A DNA stretch of 64,000 bases from Antarcticimicrobium sediminis (GTDB taxonomy: Bacteria; Pseudomonadota; Alphaproteobacteria; Rhodobacterales; Rhodobacteraceae), in NCBI RefSeq assembly GCF_004348975.1, contig NZ_SMFP01000003.1, forward strand, positions 186,001 through 250,000, in the 5' to 3' direction. The position numbers were made by a program, and so were the translations under genes. A model generated the notes under the pieces. It had not been told where the DNA came from. It made no database searches and saw only the letters and a list, made by a program, of their open reading frames with translations. Of this stretch, positions 1-9,009 are shown piece by piece (positions within the stretch are counted from its first letter, which is position 1; every line of letters begins with the position of its first letter).

Positions 1-1014
1 GACGCCTTTTCCCGCGATATGGACCCCCGGGTGGTGCAGGTGTCGGCCACGCTGGCAGCCTCGTTGCAAGAGGTGGCGATTCTACGCCCCGACGGGGTGC
101 AGGTGCGCGACGTGCGCCCGATGACGCGGGTCAATGTCTCGGTCATCGTGGAACAGAACGGCCGACGCGAAACCGGCACCGCGGGCGGCGGCGGGCGTGT
201 CGGGCTGGATGGGCTGATCGACCCGCGCGACTGGCAGGCCAAGGCGCGCGAAGCGTTGCGAATCGCCTTGGTGAACCTTGAGGCAGTGCCAGCCCCGGCT
301 GGCGTGATGGAGGTGGCGCTTGGCCCGGGCTGGCCCGGCATCCTGCTGCACGAGGCCATCGGTCACGGGCTGGAAGGCGATTTCAACCGCAAGGGCAGTT
401 CGGCCTTTGCCGGGTTGATGGGCCAGCGGGTGGCGGCAAAAGGCGTCACCGTGCTGGATGACGGCACCCTGCCGGACCGGCGCGGCTCGATCACCGTGGA
501 TGATGAGGGCACCCCGTCGCGGCGCAACGTTCTGATCGAGGACGGCATTCTGGTGGGCCTTATGCAGGACCGGCAGAACGCGCGGCTGATGGGGGTGGAA
601 CCCACCGGCAACGGGCGGCGCGAAAGCTATGCCCATGCGCCGATGCCGCGGATGACCAACACCTATATGCTGGGCGGCGACAGCGATCCGGCCGATCTGG
701 TCGCCGGGATCAAGGACGGCATCTGGGCGGTGGGATTCGGCGGCGGGCAAGTGGACATCACCAACGGCAAGTTCGTGTTCTCCTGCACCGAGGCCTATCG
801 CGTGCAGAACGGCAAGGTGGGGGCGCCGGTCAAGGGCGCCACCCTAATCGGGGACGGGCCGACCTCGCTGCAGCATATCCGGGCTTTGGGCAACGACATG
901 GCGCTGGATCCGGGCATGGGCAATTGCGGCAAGGCCGGGCAATGGGTGCCGGTCGGGGTGGGCCAGCCCACGGTTCTGATGGGCAAGCTGACGGTAGGTG
1001 GGTCCGCCGCCTGA
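1..1014 (+). CDS. tldD: Metalloprotease TldD, C-terminal part (5' end outside window)
   Basis: The frame is open from base 1, so about 337 residues are visible; the E. coli family member is about 480 aa, so roughly the first 140 residues lie upstream. TldD acts with PmbA/TldE as a cytosolic zinc peptidase that trims unfolded or modified peptides. The HExxxH zinc motif (HEAIGHGLEGD) is encoded at about 349-381. The expected C-terminal cysteine ligand is in FSCTEAY near 778-798. Both are intact. It is followed by a 120-bp gap and dprA. The family assignment is secure; only the N-terminus is missing. Confidence 0.95.
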   Translation, partial: DAFSRDMDPRVVQVSATLAASLQEVAILRPDGVQVRDVRPMTRVNVSVIVEQNGRRETGTAGGGGRVGLDGLIDPRDWQAKAREALRIALVNLEAVPAPAGVMEVALGPGWPGILLHEAIGHGLEGDFNRKGSSAFAGLMGQRVAAKGVTVLDDGTLPDRRGSITVDDEGTPSRRNVLIEDGILVGLMQDRQNARLMGVEPTGNGRRESYAHAPMPRMTNTYMLGGDSDPADLVAGIKDGIWAVGFGGGQVDITNGKFVFSCTEAYRVQNGKVGAPVKGATLIGDGPTSLQHIRALGNDMALDPGMGNCGKAGQWVPVGVGQPTVLMGKLTVGGSAA

Positions 1015-1044
1015 GCCGGAAGCCGAACAGGGAATCGTACTTTT

Positions 1045-1075
1045 TCGTGGCGGTGTTGCCTTAATTCCGCCACGA
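1045..1075. promoter_or_regulatory. 9-bp perfect inverted repeat between tldD and dprA
   Basis: TCGTGGCGG (1045-1053) and CCGCCACGA (1067-1075) form a perfect 9-bp inverted repeat around a 13-nt loop, 30 bp after the tldD stop and 60 bp before dprA. No T-run follows it on the + strand (a short T-run precedes it), so a bidirectional stem-loop or an operator is as likely as a rho-independent terminator. Confidence 0.45.
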
Positions 1076-1134
1076 TTCACCAGTCGTTAACTTCAGGCAT
1101 CCTACAAAGGTTTCGCAAGCAGGCGGAGCGTAGG

Positions 1135-2322
1135 ATGACCGATACGCAGCAATCTTCCACCCACCCACTGGTCCCACCCACGTCGGAAGGTGATCGGTTT
1201 GACTGGCTTCGTCTGCTTCGCTCTTACCGGGTGGGACTTTCCACATTCTATCGGCTGATCAACGCACATGGCACCGCCCGGAGCGCGCTGGAGGCGTTGC
1301 CCGAGCTTGCCCGCTCGGCCGGGGTCGATCGCTATGCCCCCTGCCCCGAGGCGCGAATCGATGCGGAGTTGAAGGCGGCGCGCGCCGCCGGGGCGCGGCT
1401 GATCTGCATTGGTGAGGCGGGGTACCCGGTGGCGCTGGCAAGAATCGACGATGCGCCGCCGATGCTCTGGTCGGTGGGCGATCCGGCGCTGTTGCAGCGC
1501 CCTTCGGTGGCCCTGGTCGGCGCGCGCAATGCCTCTTCGCTGGGAACGCGGATGGCGCGGTCGCTGGCGCGTGAGCTGGGCCAGGCAGGCAATGTCGTGA
1601 CCTCCGGGCTGGCGCGCGGGATCGATACGGCAGCGCATCTGGCGGCGCTGGAGACCGGGACCATCGCGGTGCTGGCGGGCGGGGTCGACGTGATCTATCC
1701 CGCCGAGAACGCCGGATTGGCCGCGGATATCGCGCGCTGTGGGCTCTTGCTGTCGGAACAGCCGATGGGCATGGCCCCGCAGGCGCGCCATTTTCCAAGC
1801 CGCAACCGGATCATTTCAGGGCTGGCGCGGGCGGTGGTGGTGGTTGAGGCTGCCGCCCGCTCTGGCAGTCTGATCACCGCGCGGGATGCGCTGGATCAGG
1901 GCCGCGAGGTGTTGGCCGTGCCCGGCCATCCGTTCGACGCCCGCGCGGCGGGCTGCAACATGCTGATCCGCGACGGCGCGGTGCTGGTACGCGGCGGGGA
2001 GGACGTGATCGCCGCCTTGCCCCCGGAAGAGGCGGGGCAGAGAGAGGCCGCGCCGAGTGTCAGGACACAGAGCGGGTTGGCGCAGCCCGAGCTGCCGCAG
2101 ATCCCGCCAGCAGGCCCGCCGCCCGACAAACGCAGCCTGCGCGAGACCGCGCAACTGCACCAGCAGATCCTGTCGCGGCTGGGCCCCTCGCCGCTGGCCG
2201 AAGACCAGTTGATCCGCGATCTCAAGACAGCGCCCGGCCGGGTGGCGCCGGTGCTGCTCGATCTGGAACTGGAGGGGCGAATCACCCGTCAGGCCGGTGG
2301 GTTGCTGGCGCGGTTGCGCTGA
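1135..2322 (+). CDS. dprA: DNA-processing protein DprA
   Basis: 395 aa. DprA loads RecA on incoming single-stranded DNA during natural transformation. The Rossmann-fold core carries the family signatures in order: VGARNAS (residues 128-134), SGLARGID (157-164), GG-D-YP-EN (182-192), FPSRNR (220-225), SGSLITA and GREVLAVPG. A proline-rich linker then leads to a C-terminal winged-helix domain (about 335-395) seen in many proteobacterial DprA proteins. The ATG start follows GGAG (1125-1128). No other competence gene is visible nearby, although a Tad pilus locus lies 6 kb away. Confidence 0.96.
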   Translation: MTDTQQSSTHPLVPPTSEGDRFDWLRLLRSYRVGLSTFYRLINAHGTARSALEALPELARSAGVDRYAPCPEARIDAELKAARAAGARLICIGEAGYPVALARIDDAPPMLWSVGDPALLQRPSVALVGARNASSLGTRMARSLARELGQAGNVVTSGLARGIDTAAHLAALETGTIAVLAGGVDVIYPAENAGLAADIARCGLLLSEQPMGMAPQARHFPSRNRIISGLARAVVVVEAAARSGSLITARDALDQGREVLAVPGHPFDARAAGCNMLIRDGAVLVRGGEDVIAALPPEEAGQREAAPSVRTQSGLAQPELPQIPPAGPPPDKRSLRETAQLHQQILSRLGPSPLAEDQLIRDLKTAPGRVAPVLLDLELEGRITRQAGGLLARLR

Positions 2323-2372
2323 AGCGGACCGGAAAACGGGGGCTGCGGAAGGGGTTTCGAGCGTCGGAATTT

Positions 2373-2394
2373 GAGTATTTGTACCAAGAAGAAG
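2373..2394 (-). repeat. Dispersed 3'-flanking repeat, copy A
   Basis: Read on the minus strand this is CTTCTTCTTGGTACAAATAC followed by TC. It matches copies at 45853-45890, 50722-50759 and 60444-60475 in the core T-rich/TGG/AAATACTC pattern. It sits about 74 nt downstream of the minus-strand gene ending at 2468, in its reading direction. It lacks the GGAG half seen in copies B and C. See findings. Confidence 0.5.
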
Positions 2395-2467
2395 CGAGGG
2401 GGGGGGGCGCAAAGCGTCGCGCGCCCAGGGTTTATCTGGGGAGAGATAGCGGCGGAGCCCCTGTGCG

Positions 2468-2911
2468 CTACATCCCTTGGCAGGCTTCGGGGATCACCGG
2501 GCGCCAGATCGCACAGATCGGGGCATAGGCATACCAGACATCGGAGGCGCCGATCGCCCAGTGCACCGCCACCCAGGTCTGGCCCGACCGGACATAGAGC
2601 GCCCGCATCGCCACGCCGCCCTCCATGCCTTCGGGATAAAGATCGCCCCGCGCAGAACCGGGTGTCTGCCAGAGCGAGATTTCGCCACCACCGGGGCGTT
2701 GCGGAGAGAGTGAGGAAAAGGCCAGATCGCCGCTGACACGCAGATCATGGATCACGAATTGCACCGGCGCGCCCAACAGCCATTCCGCATGTGGGCGCAG
2801 CGCATCCATCAGGGCCGCGCGCAGGTTGCTGCCGCGCTGTGGCTCAGACCAGCCCTGGGCCGAAAGCGGCCCGGCAAGCAGGAAGAAGATCAGCAAAAAC
2901 AGCTGACGCAT
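2468..2911 (-). CDS. Small exported protein of unknown function
   Basis: 147 aa. The N-terminus (MRQLFLLIFFLLAGPLSAQG) is a clear Sec signal peptide with cleavage expected near residue 19, so the mature protein of about 128 aa should be periplasmic. AGGAGAG lies just upstream of the ATG. The mature part is tryptophan-rich with no cysteine pair or motif I recognise, apart from two cysteines near the C-terminus that could form a disulfide. It is convergent with dprA and divergent from topA. No function is proposed. Confidence 0.75.
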   Translation of the reverse strand: MRQLFLLIFFLLAGPLSAQGWSEPQRGSNLRAALMDALRPHAEWLLGAPVQFVIHDLRVSGDLAFSSLSPQRPGGGEISLWQTPGSARGDLYPEGMEGGVAMRALYVRSGQTWVAVHWAIGASDVWYAYAPICAIWRPVIPEACQGM

Positions 2912-3074
2912 CGCCGCTCTCTCCTGTGAAAACGGGTGGAAACGGGCGCGGTTTGAGGGCCTGTACCCCGGTAATTGTGCGCCGAAACGGCACGGATTGA
3001 CAATCGGCTCTTGCGCACCACATGTTGGCCCGCCATAGAAAGCGCCGTTTCCGCCGCAAGAGGTTTTTCGCTAA

Positions 3075-5720
3075 ATGCCCGTAGTTGTTGTAGAATCCCC
3101 GGCCAAAGCAAAAACGATCAACAAGTATCTTGGTCCTGACTACGTTGTTTTGGCATCTTACGGTCATGTGCGTGACCTTCCGCCCAAGGACGGATCGGTC
3201 GATACCGAGAACGATTTCGACATGAAATGGGAGATCGGCGCGGACAGCCGCAAACATGTCAAGGCGATCGCCGACGCCCTGAAGGAAGACAATTCGCTGA
3301 TCCTCGCGACTGACCCCGACCGCGAGGGCGAGGCGATCTCTTGGCACCTGCAGGAAACCCTGACCCAGCGGAAGTCGATCAAGAAGGATACCGATGTCAA
3401 ACGGGTGACCTTCAACGCCATCACCAAGGCTGCGGTGACCGAGGCGATGAAACATCCGCGCGATGTCGATGCGCCGCTGGTCGAAGCCTATCTGGCGCGC
3501 CGCGCGCTGGATTATCTGGTCGGGTTCAACCTGTCTCCGGTGTTGTGGCGCAAGCTGCCCGGTGCGAAATCGGCCGGTCGGGTGCAATCGGTCTGCCTGC
3601 GCCTGATCGTCGAGCGCGAGATGGAGATCGAGGCCTTCACCGCGCGGGAATACTGGTCGGTCAAGGCAGTGCTTTCGACCCCGCGCGGACAGGAATTCGA
3701 GGCCCGGCTGACGGTTCTGGCTGGCAAGAAGCTTGATAAATACGATATCGAAAACAGCACACAGGCCGAGTTGGCGGTGCAGGCGATCACCAGCCGCGAC
3801 CTGAGCGTGGCCAGCGTCGAGGCCAAGCCGGCCAACCGCAACCCCTCGCCGCCGTTCATGACCTCGACCCTGCAACAGGAAGCCAGCCGCAAGTTCGGCA
3901 TGGGCGCGCGCCAGACCATGAGCACGGCGCAGCGGCTCTATGAGGCGGGCTATATCACCTATATGCGGACCGACGGCATCGACATGGCCCCCGAGGCGGT
4001 GGCGGCGGCGCGCGACGCGATCAAGGAACGCTATGGCGCCGAATACGTGCCCGGCAGCCCCCGCATCTACAAGAACAAGGCGAAGAACGCGCAGGAAGCG
4101 CACGAGTGTATCCGCCCGACCGAGATGACCCGCGACGCCGATGCGCTCAAGCTGACCGATTCGGATCAGCGCAAGCTGTATGATCTGATCTGGAAGCGGA
4201 CGCTGGCCAGCCAGATGGAAGCGGCCCGGTTGGAGCGCACCACGGTCGAGATCGCCAGCAATGACGGTCAGGTCGGGCTGCGCGCCACCGGTCAGGTGAT
4301 GTTGTTCGATGGGTTCATGCGGGTCTATGAAGAGGGCCGCGACGACGTCACCGACGAGGACGACAAGCGGCTGCCGCAGATCACGCAGGGCGAGCCCGCC
4401 GACAAGCGCGCGGTCAACCCGGAGCAGCATTTCACCCAGCCGCCGCCGCGCTATACCGAGGCGACGCTGGTCAAGCGGATGGAAGAACTCGGCATCGGGC
4501 GGCCCTCGACCTATGCCAGCATCGTCACCACGATTCAGGATCGTGGTTATGTCCGCAAGGAAAAGAACCGCCTGATCCCCGAGGACAAGGGCCGGTTGGT
4601 GATCGTGTTCCTGCAGAATTATTTCAGCAAATACGTCGGCTATGACTTTACCGCCGAGCTTGAGAACGAGCTGGATCACGTCAGCGCCGGCGAGGCCAAC
4701 TACAAGGATGTGCTGGCCAAGTTCTGGCGCGATTTCTCGGCCGCGATCGCCGAGACATCAGAGCTGCGCATCACCGATGTGCTGGAAAAGATCAACGAGG
4801 TGCTGGAACCGCATCTGTTCCCGGCCAAGGAGGATGGCAGCGACCCGCGGCTGTGCCCGAACTGCGGAAAGGGACGGCTGAGCATGCGCACGGCGCGCTC
4901 TGGCGGGGCCTTCATCGGCTGCTCCAACTATCCTGAGTGTCGCTATACCCGGCCGTTTGGTCCGCCGGGGATGGCGGGCGACGAGATCGGCCCGGACGGA
5001 AAGGTTCTGGGCTATGACAATGACGAGACCATCAGCCTGCGCAAGGGCCGGTTCGGGCCCTATGTGCAGCGCGGCGAGGCCACCGAAGAGGTGCCGAAAC
5101 CGCCGCGCGCCTCGATCCCCAAGGGGTGGGAGCTGGACGATGTCGATCTGGACAAGGCGCTGATGCTTCTGAATCTGCCGCGAGAAATCGGCGCGCATCC
5201 CGAGGATGGCGAGATGATCGAGGCCGCGATCGGGCGCTATGGGCCCTATGTGAAGCACGGCAAGGTCTATGCCAACCTGAAGGACGTCGAGGACGTCTTT
5301 ACCATCGGCATCAACCGCGCCGTGGACGAACTAGCCAAGAAGGCGGCGCGCGGTGGGCGCGGGGCGGCGGCGACACCGCTCAAGGAGCTGGGCGAACACC
5401 CCACCGAGGGCGGACCGGTGAACGTGATGGATGGCCGCTATGGGCCTTACGTCAAATGGGGCAAGGTCAACGCCACCCTGCCCAAGGAAACCGAGCCGGC
5501 GGATCTGACGATGGAGCAGGCGGTTGTCTTGATCGCCGAGAAGGCGGCCAAGAAGCCTGCGCGCAAGACCGCCGCGAAAAAGCCTGCTGCCAAGAAGCCC
5601 GCAGCGAAGAAACCGGCCGCCAAAAAACCCGCGGCGAAGAAGCCCGCAGCAAAGAAACCGGCAGCGAAAAAAACCGCCGCGAAAAAGCCGGCGGCGGAGG
5701 ACGCAGCCCCGGAGGAGTAA
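3075..5720 (+). CDS. topA: DNA topoisomerase I (type IA)
   Basis: 881 aa. It relaxes negative supercoils through a transient 5'-phosphotyrosine link. The Toprim domain is at the N-terminus (VVVVESPAKAKTINKYLG; DPDREGE near residues 80-86). The catalytic tyrosine is Tyr296 in ITYMRTDG. One four-cysteine zinc finger lies at about 593-628 (CPNCGKG to CSNYPEC). Repeated G-RYGPYV modules then lead to a basic tail of about 60 residues from residue 822 made of KPAAKK units. AAGAGG lies 11 nt before the ATG, a rather long spacing. A TTGACA at 2997-3002 may be its -35, but no good -10 follows. Confidence 0.97.
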   Translation: MPVVVVESPAKAKTINKYLGPDYVVLASYGHVRDLPPKDGSVDTENDFDMKWEIGADSRKHVKAIADALKEDNSLILATDPDREGEAISWHLQETLTQRKSIKKDTDVKRVTFNAITKAAVTEAMKHPRDVDAPLVEAYLARRALDYLVGFNLSPVLWRKLPGAKSAGRVQSVCLRLIVEREMEIEAFTAREYWSVKAVLSTPRGQEFEARLTVLAGKKLDKYDIENSTQAELAVQAITSRDLSVASVEAKPANRNPSPPFMTSTLQQEASRKFGMGARQTMSTAQRLYEAGYITYMRTDGIDMAPEAVAAARDAIKERYGAEYVPGSPRIYKNKAKNAQEAHECIRPTEMTRDADALKLTDSDQRKLYDLIWKRTLASQMEAARLERTTVEIASNDGQVGLRATGQVMLFDGFMRVYEEGRDDVTDEDDKRLPQITQGEPADKRAVNPEQHFTQPPPRYTEATLVKRMEELGIGRPSTYASIVTTIQDRGYVRKEKNRLIPEDKGRLVIVFLQNYFSKYVGYDFTAELENELDHVSAGEANYKDVLAKFWRDFSAAIAETSELRITDVLEKINEVLEPHLFPAKEDGSDPRLCPNCGKGRLSMRTARSGGAFIGCSNYPECRYTRPFGPPGMAGDEIGPDGKVLGYDNDETISLRKGRFGPYVQRGEATEEVPKPPRASIPKGWELDDVDLDKALMLLNLPREIGAHPEDGEMIEAAIGRYGPYVKHGKVYANLKDVEDVFTIGINRAVDELAKKAARGGRGAAATPLKELGEHPTEGGPVNVMDGRYGPYVKWGKVNATLPKETEPADLTMEQAVVLIAEKAAKKPARKTAAKKPAAKKPAAKKPAAKKPAAKKPAAKKPAAKKTAAKKPAAEDAAPEE

Positions 5721-5748
5721 TTCCGGCGCATGTCGATTTGATGTGAGA

Positions 5749-5777
5749 GCGCGTCGCCTAGGGGGCGGCGCGCTTTT
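5749..5777 (+). terminator. Rho-independent terminator of topA
   Basis: GCGCGTCGCC (5749-5758), loop TAGGG, then GGCGGCGCGC (5764-5773) and TTTT. The stem is 10 bp with one G-U pair. It lies 28 bp after the topA stop. Confidence 0.75.
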
Positions 5778-6019
5778 GCGTTCCGGGGTTTTGGGCGCCG
5801 GGTTTTGGGCGCGCCGCCTCCCCCGAACACGGTGTCAACGCACCGACATAGGGGCGCGCTGGGAGCGGCGCTGCCCCCTCCCCCCGTATTTCTACGTATT
5901 GGCCGATGGGGGCTGGCTGGGCTAAAGCCTCCCCAGTGGGCACGCGACCGGGGCGCAACATTGACTCTTGCCGCGCCCCCCGGCAGTGATTGCCCAACCT
6001 GGGTTTTAGGGAGTGATCC
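5778..6019. other. Intergenic region between topA and the CoA-transferase genes
   Basis: No gene is supported here. It holds a near-tandem duplication (CCGGGGTTTTGGGCG at 5783-5797 and CCGGGTTTTGGGCG at 5798-5811) and a C-rich stretch around 5872-5886. The leader of the following gene carries GGGAGTG just before its ATG. I see no convincing -35/-10 pair. Confidence 0.4.
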
Positions 6020-6724
6020 ATGAGTAAGATATACGCCAACGCCGCCGACGCGCTGGACGGCGTCCTGTTCGACGGCATGCTGATCGCTGCGGGAGGTTTC
6101 GGCCTGTGCGGCATTCCAGAGCTGCTGATCGACGCCATCCGCGACGCCGGAACCAAGGATCTGACCGTTGCCTCCAACAACGCGGGGGTTGATGATTTCG
6201 GGCTGGGTGTGCTGCTGCAGACCAAGCAGGTCAAGAAAATGATGTCGTCCTATGTCGGTGAGAACGCCGAGTTCATGCGCCAGTATCTGGCCGGTGAACT
6301 GGAGCTGGAGTTCAACCCGCAGGGCACGCTGGCCGAGCGCATGCGCGCCGGTGGCGCGGGCATTCCGGGGTTTTACACCAAGACCGGGGTCGGCACCGTG
6401 ATCGCCGAGGGCAAAGAGGTTAAGGTTTTCGACGGCGAGGAATACATCCTTGAACGCGGGATCTTTGCCGATCTGGCCATCGTCAAGGCGTGGAAGGCCG
6501 ACACCACCGGCAACCTGATCTTTCGCAAGACCGCGCGCAACTTCAACCCGCCAGCGGCGATGTGCGGCAAGATCTGCGTCGTCGAGGTTGAAGAGATCGT
6601 CGAACCCGGCACGCTGGACCCCGATGGCATCCACCTGCCCGGCGTCTATGTGCATCGCATCGTGCAAGGGACGCACGAAAAGCGCATCGAAAAAGTGACC
6701 ACCCGCAAACGTGAGGAGGCTTGA
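6020..6724 (+). CDS. scoA: 3-oxoacid CoA-transferase, subunit A
   Basis: 234 aa. This is the alpha subunit of a family I CoA-transferase that moves CoA from succinyl-CoA to a 3-oxoacid such as acetoacetate. The usual N-terminal glycine-rich segment ([14 protein letters not shown]) and the ASNNAG motif are present, as is a C-terminal [10 protein letters not shown]-type end. It is followed after 3 bp by subunit B, so the two are translationally coupled. PcaI (3-oxoadipate) and AtoD-like enzymes belong to the same family, and the substrate cannot be fixed from sequence alone. Confidence 0.92.
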   Translation: MSKIYANAADALDGVLFDGMLIAAGGFGLCGIPELLIDAIRDAGTKDLTVASNNAGVDDFGLGVLLQTKQVKKMMSSYVGENAEFMRQYLAGELELEFNPQGTLAERMRAGGAGIPGFYTKTGVGTVIAEGKEVKVFDGEEYILERGIFADLAIVKAWKADTTGNLIFRKTARNFNPPAAMCGKICVVEVEEIVEPGTLDPDGIHLPGVYVHRIVQGTHEKRIEKVTTRKREEA

Positions 6725-6727
6725 TCC

Positions 6728-7351
6728 ATGGCTTGGGACCGCAACCAAATGGCCGAGCGCGCCGCGCAAGAGCTGGAAGACGGCATGTATGTGAACCTTG
6801 GCATCGGGATTCCGACGCTGGTGGCGAACTATGTCGGCGACAAGGACATCACGCTGCAATCGGAAAACGGCATGCTGGGCATGGGCCCCTTCCCCTATGA
6901 GGGCGAAGAGGATCCTGACCTGATCAATGCCGGCAAGCAAACCATCACCGAGCTGGCGCGCACCTCGTACTTTGACAGCGCCACCTCGTTCGGGATGATC
7001 CGGGGCGGCAAGATCGCCGCCGCGATCCTGGGCGCGATGGAGGTCAGCGAAAACGGAGATCTGGCCAACTGGATGATCCCCGGCAAGCTGGTCAAGGGCA
7101 TGGGCGGCGCGATGGATCTGGTGGCCGGGGTTGGCCGCGTGATCGTCGTGATGGACCACACCAACAAGGCCGGCGAAAGCAAGGTGCTGAAAGAGTGTAC
7201 GCTGCCGCTGACCGGCAAGGGCGTGGTGGATCGCATCATCACCAATCTGGGCGTGCTGGATGTGGAGCACAAAGGGCTGCATATCGTGGACCTTGCCCCC
7301 GGCGTCACCCGCGAGGACATGATCGCCGCGACCGAGGCGACCATCATCTAA
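6728..7351 (+). CDS. scoB: 3-oxoacid CoA-transferase, subunit B
   Basis: 207 aa. This is the beta subunit; it carries the catalytic glutamate in the SENGMLGMGP motif at about residues 47-56, which forms the enzyme-CoA thioester. GAGGAGG overlaps the end of subunit A and serves as its ribosome-binding site. The pair makes an A2B2-type cytosolic enzyme of ketone-body or polyhydroxybutyrate-derived acetoacetate use. It ends the operon ahead of a strong terminator. Confidence 0.93.
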   Translation: MAWDRNQMAERAAQELEDGMYVNLGIGIPTLVANYVGDKDITLQSENGMLGMGPFPYEGEEDPDLINAGKQTITELARTSYFDSATSFGMIRGGKIAAAILGAMEVSENGDLANWMIPGKLVKGMGGAMDLVAGVGRVIVVMDHTNKAGESKVLKECTLPLTGKGVVDRIITNLGVLDVEHKGLHIVDLAPGVTREDMIAATEATII

Positions 7352-7385
7352 GATAGCGCCCTCCAAGATACTGCTAAGTAGACTA

Positions 7386-7419
7386 CGCCCCGGCCACCGC
7401 GCCGGGGCGTTTCGTTTTT
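7386..7419 (+). terminator. Rho-independent terminator after scoAB
   Basis: CGCCCCGG (7386-7393) pairs with CCGGGGCG (7402-7409) around an 8-nt loop, followed by TTTCGTTTTT. It is 35 bp past the scoB stop. Confidence 0.85.
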
Positions 7420-7465
7420 GCCGAATTTCGGTCTTTCCTGATGCCGCTCTTGCCGCGGGGGCCGC

Positions 7466-8305
7466 TCAGTTCAGCGCGGCAAAGACGCAGCCGTCCGAGA
7501 TCAGTTCCGGCGGGGTCAGGCACAGCCCGCGCGCGACTTGGAACGCGGCCAGCACCTTGGGCACGTAATCGCGGGTCTCGGCAAAGGGCGGCACACCGGC
7601 GTGATCGCGCACCGCGCCCGCCCCCGCGTTGTAGCCTGCGAGCACCAAGATCGGATCGTTGTCGAATTTCTGCATCAGCCAGTCGAGATATTTCACCCCA
7701 CCGGCGATGTTATCCTCGGGCACAAGGCTGTCAGAGACACCGAACCGCGCCGCGGTATCGGGCATAAGCTGCATCAACCCCTGCGCCCCGGCCCCGCTGA
7801 CCGCATCCGGTTTGCCCGCCGATTCCACCGAGATCACCGCCAGTACCAGCGCTGGCGAGACCTGCGTGCCCACCGTTGCCGTCAGGATCGGGATGCCGCG
7901 GGCGCGGGCGATCTCTTGCAACGCCTGAAGACGCGGGGCCGCCACCTTTTGCGCGCCGCTGAGCAGTTGCAGCGCGTCATGCAGCCGCGCCGGGCTGGAT
8001 TGGGCCAGATCGGGTGAAACCCCCTCCCAGAACCAGTCATAGCGCCCCAGCGACGCCTTGGCAGTGGGGGTCGCATCGGGATCGGCGCCTGCAGTCGTGC
8101 TCTGCTGTTTCGGCACGGCGGCACGGCGCTGCTGTTCCTCTGGGTCGATCTGGACATTGATCCGCCGGGCCGTGCCCGGCGCTGGCGGTTTGACCCGGCG
8201 GGCCTGAAATTCGGGAAACGGCGCGGCAGGGTCGGCCCGGACAGGCCCCCCCAAGAACACCTGCGAAAAAGCCGCCACCGCCGCCGCGATAACTCGGAGC
8301 CTCAT
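7466..8305 (-). CDS. Lytic transglycosylase (SLT domain), exported
   Basis: 279 aa. The signal peptide (cleavage near residue 24, PVRA/DP) is followed by a low-complexity linker. A C-terminal Slt70-like domain follows: ISVESAGKPDAVS with catalytic Glu161, then GAGAQGLMQLMP (171-182) and AGYNAGAGAV. It cleaves peptidoglycan in the periplasm by forming 1,6-anhydromuramyl ends. It is transcribed away from the Tad locus just upstream; such enzymes often open the wall for trans-envelope machines, but a link here is only positional. Confidence 0.9.
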   Translation of the reverse strand: MRLRVIAAAVAAFSQVFLGGPVRADPAAPFPEFQARRVKPPAPGTARRINVQIDPEEQQRRAAVPKQQSTTAGADPDATPTAKASLGRYDWFWEGVSPDLAQSSPARLHDALQLLSGAQKVAAPRLQALQEIARARGIPILTATVGTQVSPALVLAVISVESAGKPDAVSGAGAQGLMQLMPDTAARFGVSDSLVPEDNIAGGVKYLDWLMQKFDNDPILVLAGYNAGAGAVRDHAGVPPFAETRDYVPKVLAAFQVARGLCLTPPELISDGCVFAALN

Positions 8306-8659
8306 AGGCGCGCCTCATGCCTCACAACGTTTTCCGGAGTCTCGTTCAAAACCCGCCCCAGAACCAGAGAATCCGGGCGAATTTTGTCATTTCTGCCCAA
8401 TTTGGTTCGGATTCGCATCGCGCATTTTCCAGGATGATGCGTGGATTGCATTTTTAATCGATCAATAACAATGCATTAAGTAGTAAACATAAGATTTATG
8501 CGGGAGCTCTGAAAAATCCGTTTTTTGGCCCAATTCCTGCCACGACCCTCAGGCTATATGAGGTCATACCACGACGGACGGAGCCGATGAGAGAGCAAGG
8601 TTCAAACGGACGCCGCGGGTTATGAACACAAACGAAAGATCCTTTGGAGGGACCAAACC
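8306..8659. promoter_or_regulatory. Divergent intergenic region upstream of the first Flp pilin
   Basis: 354 bp with no gene. The stretch 8450-8526 is much more AT-rich than its surroundings. It contains a TGCATT/AATGCA inverted repeat (8447-8452 and 8470-8475) and the G-T6-GGCCCAA motif at 8520-8533. The pilin ribosome-binding site (GGAGGG, 8646-8651) closes it. Most of the control of pilin expression is probably here. A TATATG (8555-8560) could be part of another promoter, but I found no matching -35. Confidence 0.5.
8520..8540 (+). promoter_or_regulatory. Shared Tad-locus promoter motif, copy 1 (sigma-54-like geometry)
   Basis: GTTTTTTGGCCCAATTCCTG then C. The first 14 bases recur exactly at 12610-12623, and a variant is at 9010-9022. 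GG (8527-8528) and GC (8539-8540) are separated by exactly 10 nt, the geometry of a -24/-12 (RpoN) promoter, with TTGGCCC and TGCC partly matching the usual TTGGCAC and TTGC. It lies about 120 bp upstream of the first pilin ATG. The assignment to sigma-54 is inference. Confidence 0.4.
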
Positions 8660-8857
8660 ATGATCAAACTTTTCAAAAACTTCCGCGCAGACGAAGCTGG
8701 TGCCGTGACTGTTGACTGGGTTGTGCTGACCGCCGCAGTCGTCGCCCTGGCCGGCGCCGCATACACCACGATTGGTGCCAACACGAAAACCCTGTCGACC
8801 GCCATCGGCGCTGAAATCACAGCCCAACAGGCAGCGACCATCGGTGCTAGCAAATAA
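8660..8857 (+). CDS. flp: Flp-type pilin (type IVb prepilin), first copy
   Basis: 65 aa. The N-terminal leader of 14 residues ends in DEAG, and the prepilin peptidase should cut between Gly14 and Ala15. The hydrophobic segment AVTVDWVVLTAAVVAL follows and packs in the pilus core. The mature chain is 51 aa, with a Thr/Ala/Gln-rich tail. The canonical Glu5-Tyr6 of Flp pilins is replaced by Asp19-Trp20 (mature positions 5 and 6). GGAGGG precedes the ATG by 8 nt. A 10-bp terminator follows, so the major pilin is likely made from its own abundant transcript. Confidence 0.9.
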   Translation: MIKLFKNFRADEAGAVTVDWVVLTAAVVALAGAAYTTIGANTKTLSTAIGAEITAQQAATIGASK

Positions 8858-8886
8858 GGTTGTTCAATGAACACCTGACCATTCAT

Positions 8887-8921
8887 GCCGCGCCTCTTCT
8901 GAGGCGCGGCATTATTCATTT
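8887..8921 (+). terminator. Terminator after first pilin gene
   Basis: GCCGCGCCTC (8887-8896), loop TTCT, GAGGCGCGGC (8901-8910): a perfect 10-bp stem followed by ATTATTCATTT. It lies 29 bp after the pilin stop. Confidence 0.85.
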
Positions 8922-9009
8922 CTGCACCCAGACTAGATCCGGAAAACCCGGCGCGTGACAGGTTTCGCAAAAACCCGCATCGCGCCAAATTTGTGCCGCA
9001 TTGAGCGGC

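Noticed and set aside
5783-5811. Near-tandem GGGTTTTGGGCG duplication after topA
   Set aside because: Short, with no relation to a gene start or structure; probably local slippage, kept only as a note in the gap entry.
5870-5910. Possible fifth copy of the 3'-flanking repeat, read on the minus strand (GGCC...AGAAATAC...GGAGG)
   Set aside because: Only a partial match, and it does not follow a minus-strand gene; the nearest upstream gene on that strand is 1.5 kb away.
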